Positions 25,099 to 33,817 of a stretch of 64,000 nt of DNA are shown in pieces. The notes under the pieces are model-generated. The model was not told where the DNA came from. It made no database searches and was given only the letters and a program-made list of their open reading frames with translations. Source of the DNA: CAZBBC01 sp964489835 (GTDB lineage Bacteria > Calditrichota > Calditrichia > JAJRVZ01); NCBI GenBank assembly GCA_964489835.1, contig CAZBBC010000008.1, forward strand, positions 1-64,000, in the 5' to 3' direction. Every line of letters starts with the position of its first letter. Position 1 is the first letter of the stretch. A program made the position numbers and the translations under genes.

Positions 25099-27060
25099 AT
25101 GGAAAAAAAGGCGTTCAAACCATTTGTACCTGCAGATTCAGACATGAAAGAATTCTCATTAAAAGCGATTATACTGGGAATCATTATGGCTATTGTCCTT
25201 GGTGCCGCGAATGCTTACCTGGGGATGAAAGCTGGTTTAACGGTTGCGGCCACTTTTCCGGCAGCCGTTGTCGCCATGGCTGCATTAAGAATTCTGAAGG
25301 GTACCGTACTGGAAGAAAATTTGGCAAGAACCACCGCGTCAGTTGGCGAGGCATTGATCGCCGGTGCTATCTTTACAATTCCCGCCTTTGTTATCAGTGG
25401 CGTTTGGAGTGAATTGCATTACTGGGAAAGCACAGCCATCATGCTCATTGGTGGTGTTCTGGGCGTGCTCTTTGTTATTATTCTGCGACGATCTTTGGTG
25501 GAGGAGGCTGATCTTCCTTTCCCTGAAAGTGTTGCCGCGGCAGAAATCGTAAAAGCCGGTCAGGGAGGGCAAACAGGTGCGGTATACGTTTTCTCAGCCA
25601 TGGGTCTGGCCGCCGTTTGGGAATTATTTAAAAATTCAAATGGCGTACATATGGTAATGGATTATGCACGCGATTTTTTTCCTATGGCATCATCGAAAAT
25701 AAATATGTTAGGTAAAGAAATAAACTACACGGGTGGCTTTATCTTTGAAACGCCGGCCGCTTCTCCCGCACTGGTGGGAGTTGGGTTTATTGTCGGAATG
25801 CGCGTTTCTGCAGTACTGTTTGCCGGCGCAGTTTCCGGTTGGTTGTTCCTGGTCCCGGCTTTTCTTTTTTTAAATCCGGATCTGGGCAGTTTGCTGGCCG
25901 CAGGAAACAGTTGGGTGGACATCAGTTTAGAAGTCTGGATGCGCCAGGTCCGGCCATTAGCTGTCGGAACAATGATCGTTGCCGCTTTCTATACCCTTTA
26001 TAATCTTCGCACATCGCTGATAACCGGGATAAAAAAAGCTATCGGTGATATTGCCGCGTCAAAATCGGAATCCAGCGGAACGGTATCCCGTCTGGAGCTG
26101 GATATTGATTTTAAGAAAGTATTGCTTGCCATTGGGATTACCGCTATACCACTATTTATTCTCTATCATTATTTTAGTGATTCTATCGGCGGATCTTTGA
26201 TTTTGACCATCGTGATGATAGTCATAGGATTTTTATTCGCTGCAGTTGCCGGCTATCTTGTGGGATTGGTTGGAAGTTCAAATAATCCAATCAGCGGTTT
26301 GACCCTGTCATCACTACTGATTGCCGCTCTGCTGATGGTCGGTATCGGTGTTACCGGGAATCAGGGCATTATGGCTGTTCTTGGAGTCGCCGGCGTCGTT
26401 TGCTGCGCTGCTGGTATCGCCGGTGATATGATGCAGGATTTAAAAGTTGGACATATTTTAGGCGGCACGCCCTGGCGTATGCAGGTTGGTGAAATTATCG
26501 GTGTGGTTGCTGCCGCTCTCGTACTCATTTGGGCTATGATCGTACTGGATCAGGTCTATCATATTGGTAGCGAGAATCTACCGGCCCCTCAGGCGGGATT
26601 AATGGCGCTTATGGCGAAAGGGATTGTCGGTGGTGAAATGGCCTGGCCGCTGGTTATCGCTGGCATGTTCCTCGCTTTTGGCCTTATTCTGGTTAAAGCA
26701 CCTTCACCGATGCTTGTAGCAGTGGGAATGTATTTACCGTTTCACTCCACCGCCGCAATATTTGTCGGCGGTATTATTAAATGGATGCTGGAAACAATAT
26801 TGAAGAAAGAAAATGCTTCGGATGCACAGAAAACAAAAGCAGAAAACACCGGTGTTTTACTCTCTTCCGGTCTGATTGCCGGTGAATCATTGACGGCAGT
26901 TATCCTGGCCTTTGTTGTTGCCGGTGTTAGTTTGAGTGAAGGCACCTTTAAGTTAACTGATTACGCCTTATTTTCACCCACCGCTTATCTGGGTATTCTG
27001 GCATTTATAGCTCTATTCTATCTACTAATCAAGATACCACTCAACAAATCCAGGGAATAA
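25099..27060 (+). CDS. OPT-family oligopeptide transporter
   Basis: A 653-residue inner membrane transporter with about 14-16 hydrophobic segments. The N-terminal VLGAANAYLGMKAGLTVAATFPAAV and ASVGEALIAGAIFTIPAF are the OPT signatures, and GDMMQDLKVGHILGGTPWRMQ is the conserved central block. OPT proteins import peptides or metal chelates with protons. It stands alone: its own promoter-like sequence, AAGGAG nine bases before the start, and a terminator directly after. The substrate is unknown. Confidence 0.93.
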   Translation: MEKKAFKPFVPADSDMKEFSLKAIILGIIMAIVLGAANAYLGMKAGLTVAATFPAAVVAMAALRILKGTVLEENLARTTASVGEALIAGAIFTIPAFVISGVWSELHYWESTAIMLIGGVLGVLFVIILRRSLVEEADLPFPESVAAAEIVKAGQGGQTGAVYVFSAMGLAAVWELFKNSNGVHMVMDYARDFFPMASSKINMLGKEINYTGGFIFETPAASPALVGVGFIVGMRVSAVLFAGAVSGWLFLVPAFLFLNPDLGSLLAAGNSWVDISLEVWMRQVRPLAVGTMIVAAFYTLYNLRTSLITGIKKAIGDIAASKSESSGTVSRLELDIDFKKVLLAIGITAIPLFILYHYFSDSIGGSLILTIVMIVIGFLFAAVAGYLVGLVGSSNNPISGLTLSSLLIAALLMVGIGVTGNQGIMAVLGVAGVVCCAAGIAGDMMQDLKVGHILGGTPWRMQVGEIIGVVAAALVLIWAMIVLDQVYHIGSENLPAPQAGLMALMAKGIVGGEMAWPLVIAGMFLAFGLILVKAPSPMLVAVGMYLPFHSTAAIFVGGIIKWMLETILKKENASDAQKTKAENTGVLLSSGLIAGESLTAVILAFVVAGVSLSEGTFKLTDYALFSPTAYLGILAFIALFYLLIKIPLNKSRE

Positions 27061-27065
27061 ATTAT

Positions 27066-27103
27066 CAAAAAAGGGAGTGAGGGCCATTCATTCCCTTTTT
27101 TTT
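27066..27103 (+). terminator. Rho-independent terminator of the OPT gene
   Basis: AAAAAAGGGAGTGA and TTCATTCCCTTTTTTT pair with one G-T wobble around a short loop, ending in a run of T. It lies 6 bp after the stop codon and would also serve the convergent flavoprotein gene through its A tract. Confidence 0.75.
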
Positions 27104-27129
27104 AAGCAATTAGGAAGTGATAAGACTAA

Positions 27130-28143
27130 TTAAATTGAAATCTTTTCCAAACGTTTAACTATTTCCTGAATGGTCTGTGGTATCACTTTTATAAAACCAT
27201 GAATTAACAGGCTGGTTACGCGGGAATAAGCAAGAGGACCGGTAAAAAAAAGATCGGAAACTGTGGAAGATTCCCCATGTATTTTTATTTTAGGGAAACT
27301 GGTCTGTTGATCCGTAGGGATTTTCATGCTGCCCAATGCCCGCAGATCCGCATGATATCCGGTAGCACAAATAATCGCCTGCGTTTTTAACGTTTTATCT
27401 TCTAAATAAAGAATATCTCCTTCAATACTGCGAATCAGTGCAAGGGGAATGTGCCGAATAATCTCCATCGCGATCAGTTCCAGCAGATAACTCTCCGATA
27501 TCCCCCGGATATCACATAAATTTTTTGTTTTACTGAAGAATTCCATTGGGTGCCGTGTTAAAAGGTACACCTGTGCATACCCGGCAAGTTTTATCGCTGT
27601 CTCCGCCGCGCTATTACCACTCCCAATAATGATAACACGTTTATTACGGAATGAATTGATCGATTTAAACTGATGCGAATGTGTCACAATCGGGTTATTC
27701 CGTAATCCCGGAATATCAGGAAAAAACGGATTTCCAAAAAATCCGGTGGCGACCACTATAAATTTCGCATAGTAATTTTCTCGCTCTGTTGTTACTTCGA
27801 AAAATTTTTGTTTTTTTTGTACAGAAATAACCGTACAATTTGTTTCAACATTTAGATCGAAATGTTCTCTGAAAAGGCTGAGGTATTTAACGAATTCGTT
27901 AGCATAGCAGAATGGCCTGGTAACATCCATTTTCCAGATAGGGAAGGAATCAGAAATACTCGTCCAGTCTCTTTGGGGCAAACATGGTGAAAGCATGATC
28001 ATATCCTGTCTAATATCTCTCCAGGATTGGGCGACGTTTCCTTTTTCAAGTATCAAATAATCCAGACCGGCTTTTTTTGCTTCTTCAGCGGTTCTTAATC
28101 CGGCCGGTCCGCTACCAATAATCAGGAGATCTTTTTCTATCAT
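27130..28143 (-). CDS. FAD/NAD(P)-dependent oxidoreductase (flavin monooxygenase-like / YpdA-like)
   Basis: A 337-residue two-nucleotide flavoprotein. FAD fold GSGPAGLRTAEEAKKAG (about 9-25), then NADPH fold VIIIGSGNSAAETAIKLA (about 172-189), then ICATGYHADLRAL. GNVAQSWRDIRQDMIMLSP matches single-component flavin monooxygenases and the YpdA (bacillithiol disulfide reductase-like) group, which share this arrangement. No redox-active CxxC is seen. The substrate is unknown. The gene is isolated, with repeat-filled DNA upstream. Confidence 0.85.
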   Translation of the reverse strand: MIEKDLLIIGSGPAGLRTAEEAKKAGLDYLILEKGNVAQSWRDIRQDMIMLSPCLPQRDWTSISDSFPIWKMDVTRPFCYANEFVKYLSLFREHFDLNVETNCTVISVQKKQKFFEVTTERENYYAKFIVVATGFFGNPFFPDIPGLRNNPIVTHSHQFKSINSFRNKRVIIIGSGNSAAETAIKLAGYAQVYLLTRHPMEFFSKTKNLCDIRGISESYLLELIAMEIIRHIPLALIRSIEGDILYLEDKTLKTQAIICATGYHADLRALGSMKIPTDQQTSFPKIKIHGESSTVSDLFFTGPLAYSRVTSLLIHGFIKVIPQTIQEIVKRLEKISI

Positions 28144-28211
28144 ATGATTTCCCTAATACAATCCGCTACGGGAGGATATTGCATAGAAGTGATATTATCC
28201 TGAAATGTCAT

Positions 28212-28480
28212 TCCTGTCCCTTCCTGTATTGTAAAAAATAACCACCACGCCAATAGGCGGGCAGGCAGAGTGCACGAAGGACACGAAGTTTTTAAATATT
28301 ATCATAATTTTTGTGCTAACCCCGCTTTAGATTAAAGAATTATCAATAAAAGATCTTCGTGAACTTCGTTTGCTCTGTGGTGAAAGATTTTTATATGTTC
28401 TATTTTGATCGGCCATAGGCCGTCGCTCACCCGAAGGGCAAGCCTAGGGCCTCTGTGGTTGTTTTTTTATTATCCTTTTT
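28212..28480. repeat. Intergenic repeat cluster (CACGAA/TTCGTG element and others)
   Basis: This 351-bp gap (28144-28494) holds no gene. CTGTCCCTTCCTGT (from 28214) recurs at 29538. TGCACGAAGGACACGAAG (28271-28288) opposes TTCGTGAACTTCGTT (28356-28370) as imperfect inverted ends around AT-rich DNA. A hairpin-rich GGCCATAGGCCGTCGC block follows from 28412. Confidence 0.7.
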
Positions 28481-28494
28481 ATATTTTTTTGAAT

Positions 28495-29076
28495 CTAATT
28501 TGAGCTAACAATATCTTCCAGTATTTCTATTATTTCAGCACGACCGGTTTTTTTACGGGCAGAAAAACGTATAAATTTCTTATCCGGAAATTCAGCGCGA
28601 ATTTTTGAATTAAAAATGCTGAATAGATTATTTGATATCTTATCACTTTTTGTCAGGACAAATATAAAAGGTATTTGATAGAAATTTAACCAGTCGATCA
28701 TTATCCGGTCATTTTTCATAAGATCATGACGTGGATCAATAAGCAGGAAAACTAGTTTAAGAAAATTATTATTTTTAAGATAGGACTCTATATTTTTCTG
28801 CCATTTATTCTTATCTTCTGCGGATAATCTAGCAAAACCATAGCCGGGTAGATCAACAAAATATAGCTGGTCATCCACTGAAAAATAATTAATCAAACGT
28901 GTTTTTCCAGGAGTCGAACTTATTTTGGCAAGATTTCTACGATTGAACAATGCATTGATCAATGACGACTTTCCAACATTTGAGCGACCGACAACAGCCA
29001 CTTCAGCCATTTTAGGGAGAGGTCTCTGATCCAAATGAACGGCACTTTTCAGGAATTGAACGTTATGAATGTTCAT
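28495..29076 (-). CDS. engB: Ribosome biogenesis GTP-binding protein EngB/YsxC
   Basis: A 193-residue small GTPase required for large-subunit assembly. G1 is GRSNVGKSSLINAL, G2 STPGKTRLIN, G3 VDLPGYGFA, G4 LTKSDK and G5 FSARKKTG. All motifs are intact and length is normal. The stop of trxA lies upstream after 17 bp and the two probably form one transcript. Confidence 0.96.
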   Translation of the reverse strand: MNIHNVQFLKSAVHLDQRPLPKMAEVAVVGRSNVGKSSLINALFNRRNLAKISSTPGKTRLINYFSVDDQLYFVDLPGYGFARLSAEDKNKWQKNIESYLKNNNFLKLVFLLIDPRHDLMKNDRIMIDWLNFYQIPFIFVLTKSDKISNNLFSIFNSKIRAEFPDKKFIRFSARKKTGRAEIIEILEDIVSSN

Positions 29077-29093
29077 GAAAAGCCGAATCAGGA

Positions 29094-29417
29094 TTAAATA
29101 TGTTTTTCAATCTTTGATTCCAGCATCGATTTTGGAACGGCACCAACGACCTGATCAACAATCTGTCCATTCTTGAAGATCAATAATGTCGGAATAGAAC
29201 GTATACCAAATTTCATGGCGGTATCCGGATTATTGTCGACATCCATTTTTACTACTTTAAGACTACCTTCTCTCTCAGTTGCCAGCTCCTCAACCATTGG
29301 AGCAATCATTCGGCATGGTGCACACCATACGGCCCAGAAATCTACCAAAACCGGTAATTCTGATTTTAGAACCTCTTCTTCAAATGTCGCGTCGGTGACC
29401 TCAAAATATTTTCCCAT
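29094..29417 (-). CDS. trxA: Thioredoxin
   Basis: A 107-residue thioredoxin with the active site WCAPCR (about 29-34), cis-proline in IRSIPTLLIFKNG, and a normal C terminus. I start at ATG 29417 because GGAGG lies five bases upstream and the length is then typical. An earlier ATG (29432) lacks a good site. General cytoplasmic disulfide reductant. Confidence 0.95.
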   Translation of the reverse strand: MGKYFEVTDATFEEEVLKSELPVLVDFWAVWCAPCRMIAPMVEELATEREGSLKVVKMDVDNNPDTAMKFGIRSIPTLLIFKNGQIVDQVVGAVPKSMLESKIEKHI

Positions 29418-29450
29418 TGCATCCTCCATCATCTATTGTAATGTATTTTT

Positions 29451-29740
29451 ACTCTTCTATGTTATTTATTTACAATCCTCTAACCCCCTTTTCTGGGGCT
29501 GTTGTAAAACTAGCGAAAAAGACCAAAACTGTCATGCCTGTCCCTTCCTGTCATTCCTGCGAAGGCAGCAATCCAGAAGGGATAAACTCCAGCAGTGATC
29601 CATGTTAACAAACCACCTAAGTGTCTGTTTTTTATGGATTCCTCCCGCTCCATGAGCGGGACGGGAATGAAAGTTCGTTACGCATATTAACAAACAAGGT
29701 CTGATTTTAAGGGGAGACTTAATGGTCGCCATATGCTATA
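29451..29740. repeat. Intergenic repeats, including one copy of a 43-bp pair
   Basis: Positions 29451-29493 (ACTCTTCTATGTTATTTA onward to CCCCCTTTTCT) match 52505-52548 almost exactly. Next come CTGTCATTCCTGCGAAGGCA (from 29549) and an opposed TGGATTCCTCCCGCTCC with GAGCGGGACGGGAATGA (29635-29669), a hairpin-forming dispersed element. No intact gene lies in 29433-29907. Confidence 0.7.
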
Positions 29741-29764
29741 TTTAAAATTCATGATTTATTTAGA

Positions 29765-29907
29765 CTAACTAATAGTTTTATTATTTACTAACTTTTTATA
29801 ATCATCCATCGTATTAATATTAAAAAACAGGTCAGAAATATACCCAGCATTTTTAAAATCTACAAATTTGACGTTTAATTTTTCAATATGGTATAAGAGA
29901 ATTTTCC
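29765..29907 (-). pseudogene. Remnant: C-terminal end of a MobA-like molybdenum cofactor guanylyltransferase
   Basis: Minus-strand translation ending at the TAG 29765-29767 reads VGKILLYHIEKLNVKFVDF, a short link, then DLFFNINTMDDYKKL. This matches the MobA C terminus (helix, VDF, then F-NINTPEDL). Only about 47 codons remain. No start codon exists, and the upstream part is replaced by rlpA, whose stop lies at the remnant's broken end. Confidence 0.6.
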
Positions 29908-30384
29908 CTACTTCCCTATTTCAAGTATTTTTATTTTTACCCGGGCAACACCTTCCGGTATCATACCCAGATCTTGCGCCGCACGGAAGGATAAATCAAT
30001 CTCTCTACCCTTCACAAACGGTCCCCGGTCATTTATACGAACGATCACAATTTTGTTATTTTTCAGATTGGTCACTTTCAATATTGTGTTAAAGGGTAAA
30101 GATTTATGGGCAGCAGATTTCTTATACATGTCAAATACTTCTCCATTCGCTGTTTTTCGACCATGAAATTCTTCGGCATAATAGGATGCACTTCCATAGA
30201 TGATACTTCCCGCATGATATTTATCCCGGTTTAAATTCTGGTTTTTAATACTATTGGAGGAGAATCTCGCACTTGGCGCACAATTCAGAACGGCTAGTAC
30301 AATATATAATAATATGGAAGTTTTAATAAAAAAAATAGCGGTCAATGGAAGCGCCCTGCGTTGATTTTTATTGCGATGCAACAA
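29908..30384 (-). CDS. rlpA: RlpA-like septal lipoprotein (double-psi beta-barrel)
   Basis: A 158-residue lipoprotein. The hydrophobic signal ends LAVLNC (lipobox). The DPBB domain reads GSASYYAEEFHGRKTANGEV, SLPFNTILKVTN and VRINDRGPFVKGREIDLSFRAAQDLG, with the catalytic-type aspartate in NDRGPF. RlpA proteins are lytic transglycosylases acting on peptidoglycan denuded of stem peptides at the septum. There is no SPOR domain. No ATG is available near the N terminus; TTG at 30384 or an internal TTG must be used. Confidence 0.88.
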   Translation of the reverse strand: MLHRNKNQRRALPLTAIFFIKTSILLYIVLAVLNCAPSARFSSNSIKNQNLNRDKYHAGSIIYGSASYYAEEFHGRKTANGEVFDMYKKSAAHKSLPFNTILKVTNLKNNKIVIVRINDRGPFVKGREIDLSFRAAQDLGMIPEGVARVKIKILEIGK

Positions 30385-30417
30385 GCTAAATGTAAAATAA
30401 ATAGTATACTAAAATTG

Positions 30418-32583
30418 TTATTTTTTATTATCCAAATCAGATTTTTCCCTTCGATTGTCTATATCCTTTTGTTCGCTTTCTGTTTTATCGTCAGGAGATT
30501 TTATACTTTTATCATTTTCCGGCTTTATAACTTTATTTATATTTTCTTTTTGTAACGTTGAAGATAGAGAGTCTACAGCCGGTTTTGGTGAAGACAAAGA
30601 ATCCGCGGCCGCTGGTAGTGGTATATCTTCTTCGACAGGTGGTTCCTTTATCTTGTTCTTGGCAATCTTGCCAATTTCCGAACTAGGATATTCTTTCGCT
30701 GCCAGGGTATAAGCATCAACAGCACCCTGAATATCCTGAATTTTCGTTTCATATATCCAGGCAATAACATATCTGGACTTCTGTGCGAGCATACTGCCGG
30801 AATCCTCATTAGCTATCTGTCTGAAAATATCAATCGCTCCAAGATATTTCTCCTCCGAAATCAATTTTTCGCCTTGCAAAAAAAGATTTTTGTACGTTAA
30901 TATTTCATCCTCGTCTTCGGTTGTATCCTCTTTTGGTCCAACTAAATAAGCGGCATATGGCGATTCCGGATAATCCAAGAGAATAATTTGTTTGATCGAA
31001 TCAGCTTTGTCAAATAATTGCAGACCGTAATTATAAGTATAATAGAGAGAATAATACGCCTTGGGCACCAGAATCGAGTCGTTAGATGATTTGATGAATT
31101 TCTGATATGCTACTGCTGCACTGTCGTAATTAACAAGAGTGAGCAGGAAGAATTCAGCCATGGAAAACATGTTTTTCTTAAGAGATTTTTCTATATCAGC
31201 GGCAAATCTAATCACCGGCTTTTTAGCCGGCTTTGCTGTTTCTTTTCCTTTTATTTTTGTTTCATTTACAGCTTTCTCAAATTCAGATCTATCAAATTCA
31301 ACCGCATTAATTTCAGCTGTATCAATTTCAGCCGCATTAATTTCAGCTGCATTAAGTTCAGCTGCATTAATTTCAGCCGCATTAATTTCAGCTGCATTAA
31401 TTTCAGCCGCATTAAGTTCAGCTGTATCAATTTCAGCGTATTCCAGCCCCAATGAATCAAAAGCGAGACTATCGGTATTAATTTTTTCCAAATCGGCTAA
31501 ATCACGTTCAATATTCGTCCTGATCTTCCGATACTTGTCTAAAATGCCCGCTCTTTTATCCGCCTCTTCTTTGAATTCTGTATCTCTGTATTCCTTTCCG
31601 ACCTTTTGATATAATTTTTTTGCAGAATCAATATTCACATAATAAAATTCCATTAACTTTGCCATCCCGTAAGCAGCAATAGCAGATCCTTCTGTTCGGG
31701 GATAGGTTTCCATTACTTCATTATAAACATCGGTCGCCTCGGGAATCTGATCTTTGATGACATAGATATCTCCAATCCGTGCATTGATCAGGGCTTTTTT
31801 ATCTAAAAATTTACCTATTTGGGCAATTTCTTCGAGAATTGTTATTGCCCGGTCCTGTTCATCCAGTTCAATCAGGCAATCCACCTTTCTCATGTTCGCG
31901 TCATAAAGTATTTCAACCGATGTATCAAATTCATTGACACCATCATATCTGGTCAGAGCCTCCGAATAATTCTGTTCATTATAATAGGTTTCTGCAATAA
32001 GGAATTGTGCTTTGGCTTCCAATTCCTCATTACTGGAATTCTCAATGATCTTATCAAATTGAACACGTGCATTTTTGTAGTCTTCATTTTTATAATATAT
32101 TCGTCCCAAATTATGATAGGCCTCAGCAGTCAAATCATCATCATCATCAGAAGAAATCACTCTGTTCAGGTATTCCAGCGCTTCATCATCCCGATCCATT
32201 TCTATCAATGCCATCGCTAACAATAAGTAAGCTTCAGTGATCCACTCACTATTTTTATATTTTGCATTAAACTGTAATAAATATCTTTCTGCTTTCGGGT
32301 ACTCTTTAACCTGATAATAGCTCTTTCCAATCAGGAGCAACGCTTCATCCGCATAGCTACTACTATCACTGTAGATATTTATCAGCTTCCAGCATTTATC
32401 AATGGTTTTGTAAAAATCGTTGCGTATATCCGATGTGATTTCGCCATCCCGACTACTTTTTATTTTTTTAACACCTTCCTCATACTTTTCCTGGGCATTG
32501 AAAAGCGTATTATAGTAGGCACATCCAACGATCATCACCAAAGGCATTAAAAATAAATAAATTGTTTTTCGCATTCTCATCAT
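30418..32583 (-). CDS. Large TPR lipoprotein with an internal AEINA pentapeptide-like repeat
   Basis: About 721 residues. The signal ends MIVGC (lipobox). Residues about 35-350 and 490-640 hold tetratricopeptide repeats (LLIGKSYYQVKEYPKAERYL, LGRIYYKNEDYKNARVQFDK and others), resembling BamD/YbgF-type outer membrane TPR proteins. Between them, about residues 385-430, lie eight to nine tandem five-residue units of the type AE(I/L)NA. The C-terminal 80 residues are charged and low-complexity. Probably periplasmic, attached to the outer membrane. Partner unknown. ATG 32583 is chosen; neighbouring ATGs are possible. Confidence 0.8.
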   Translation of the reverse strand: MMRMRKTIYLFLMPLVMIVGCAYYNTLFNAQEKYEEGVKKIKSSRDGEITSDIRNDFYKTIDKCWKLINIYSDSSSYADEALLLIGKSYYQVKEYPKAERYLLQFNAKYKNSEWITEAYLLLAMALIEMDRDDEALEYLNRVISSDDDDDLTAEAYHNLGRIYYKNEDYKNARVQFDKIIENSSNEELEAKAQFLIAETYYNEQNYSEALTRYDGVNEFDTSVEILYDANMRKVDCLIELDEQDRAITILEEIAQIGKFLDKKALINARIGDIYVIKDQIPEATDVYNEVMETYPRTEGSAIAAYGMAKLMEFYYVNIDSAKKLYQKVGKEYRDTEFKEEADKRAGILDKYRKIRTNIERDLADLEKINTDSLAFDSLGLEYAEIDTAELNAAEINAAEINAAEINAAELNAAEINAAEIDTAEINAVEFDRSEFEKAVNETKIKGKETAKPAKKPVIRFAADIEKSLKKNMFSMAEFFLLTLVNYDSAAVAYQKFIKSSNDSILVPKAYYSLYYTYNYGLQLFDKADSIKQIILLDYPESPYAAYLVGPKEDTTEDEDEILTYKNLFLQGEKLISEEKYLGAIDIFRQIANEDSGSMLAQKSRYVIAWIYETKIQDIQGAVDAYTLAAKEYPSSEIGKIAKNKIKEPPVEEDIPLPAAADSLSSPKPAVDSLSSTLQKENINKVIKPENDKSIKSPDDKTESEQKDIDNRREKSDLDNKK
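31305..31440. repeat. 15-bp tandem repeat array inside the TPR lipoprotein gene
   Basis: On the plus strand ATTAATTTCAGCTGC and near copies (ATTAAGTTCAGCTGC, ATTAATTTCAGCCGC, GTATCAATTTCAGC) repeat about nine times. Each unit encodes Ala-Glu-Ile/Leu-Asn-Ala on the minus strand. High identity between units suggests recent expansion or slippage. Confidence 0.85.
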
Positions 32584-32595
32584 GATCAATCAGAA

Positions 32596-33333
32596 TTATG
32601 ATTGCAGTCTTTCGATAATTATTACCAATGCGGGTAAAAGTTTTCCTGCTGATCCGCGCAAACTTTCATCAGCGTGCTGAGAAAGAGGTGTTTCTTCAGA
32701 ATTGATTTCCACAATATAGGCACCGTTTGCTTTAGCTAAATATGGAAGTGATGCGGCAGGTTCAACCACGCTTGAAGTTCCAATAGAAAAAAAGATCTCA
32801 CAACCGGCAGCTGCCTCCTGTGATTGCCGGAGAATGTTCTCGTCTAAATTTTCACCAAAGAGAACGATATCTGGCCTGAGCACTCCCCCGCATGACTGAC
32901 AATGATACTGTTCTTTTTTTTCTGTATCATCCTTTTCCTGGCGTCTATTGCACTTCGTGCATTTTGTCCTGAAAATATTACCATGAAGTTCAATGATCTT
33001 GTTATTACCAGCTTCTTGATGGAGATTATCAATATTTTGTGTTATAACCATAAAATCTTCAAAGAGACGCTCAAAATCAACAAGTCCATAATGACCTAAA
33101 TTTGGCTTAACACCATGAATAAGATTTTTCCTCCAATCGTAGAATTTCCAGAACAACTCGGGATTTTTTTCTAAAGCGGCAACCGTTGCCAATTCCTTTA
33201 CATTATGATTTTCCCATAATCCGTCTTTTCCCCTAAAAGTTGGAATCCCGCTATCTGCGGATATACCCGCACCGGTCAAAACAGTTACTGAAGAAGCATT
33301 TTTTAGTCTTGTCAATAATTTCTGGCTCAGCAT
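32596..33333 (-). CDS. cobB: Sir2-family NAD-dependent protein deacylase
   Basis: A 245-residue sirtuin. VLTGAGISADSGIPTFRGKDG binds NAD, QNIDNLHQEAGNNKIIELHG carries the catalytic histidine, and the zinc site is CTKCNRR with CQSCGGVLRPDIVLFGE. All key residues are intact. It follows the TPR lipoprotein gene direction with a 12-bp gap downstream. Removes acyl groups from lysines using NAD. Confidence 0.94.
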   Translation of the reverse strand: MLSQKLLTRLKNASSVTVLTGAGISADSGIPTFRGKDGLWENHNVKELATVAALEKNPELFWKFYDWRKNLIHGVKPNLGHYGLVDFERLFEDFMVITQNIDNLHQEAGNNKIIELHGNIFRTKCTKCNRRQEKDDTEKKEQYHCQSCGGVLRPDIVLFGENLDENILRQSQEAAAGCEIFFSIGTSSVVEPAASLPYLAKANGAYIVEINSEETPLSQHADESLRGSAGKLLPALVIIIERLQS

Positions 33334-33391
33334 TCACCCCCCACAAATTTTCAGGTTTCGTCAAATATATCTACTAATAGTCATTCAGATG

Positions 33392-33706
33392 TCAGTCATA
33401 ATCAAAATAGCCAATGTTGTAAGTATACCAAATACCAGGAATCTCCTGGTTACTATAGAGTTTAATGTAATCGAGAAGATGAGGTTCCTTGATTTTTTTT
33501 ATTCTTTCTTACCATTCAAGGAAATTATCTTCTTTTTCTTCTAAAAGTAGTTTATAATTGACCTTATTATCGACAACGCATTTTTTTAAAAGAGAATCAA
33601 ATTCAGAAATATCGAATTGAGCGAAAAGAATACCGCCAGACAAAAATACACCTAAATTGATCAAAATATATAACAGTGATTGATGATATCTTATTTTTTT
33701 ATCCAA
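33392..33706 (-). pseudogene. DUF547 protein remnant with internal deletion
   Basis: The N-terminal piece (33509-33706) encodes a signal peptide followed by ISEFDSLLKKCVVDNKVNYK, the family's start (LL-YV-DGKVDY). Directly downstream in another frame, 33392-33490 reads KEPHLLDYIKLYSNQEI and, after four residues, YNIGYFDYD then stop, like the C terminus of DUF547 (FI-Y, then YDWSLN). The roughly 200 middle residues are missing, so the gene is dead. The possible start is TTG. Confidence 0.55.
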
Positions 33707-33717
33707 TCGTATACCTG

Positions 33718-33790
33718 ATCTATCTATAATTATCTCACGCCCGTCTGCGCCGTGCCTACCTTGGCGGTTCTTTGCGAGAATTATCTAACA
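33718..33790. repeat. Intergenic dispersed repeat (AATTATCTC...GAGAATTATC ends)
   Basis: AATTATCTCACGCCCGTCTG and CTTTGCGAGAATTATCTAAC face each other around a GC-richer GCGCCGTGCCTACCTTGGCG core, contrasting with the surrounding AT-rich DNA. The text resembles the CTCGCGGAGACGCTGAGACG segment at 47057-47095. Confidence 0.5.
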
Positions 33791-33817
33791 TCGTAAATTA
33801 AAAATAATACAAATGTA

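Noticed and set aside
31305..31440. CRISPR-like array of short repeats
   Set aside because: The 15-bp units are directly adjacent without spacers and keep the reading frame of a protein, so this is a coding tandem repeat.
31139..31609. A 156-codon plus-strand frame rich in Ser and Ala
   Set aside because: It is the antisense shadow of the AEINA repeat and TPR coding sequence; the minus strand has the lipoprotein signal and TPR motifs.
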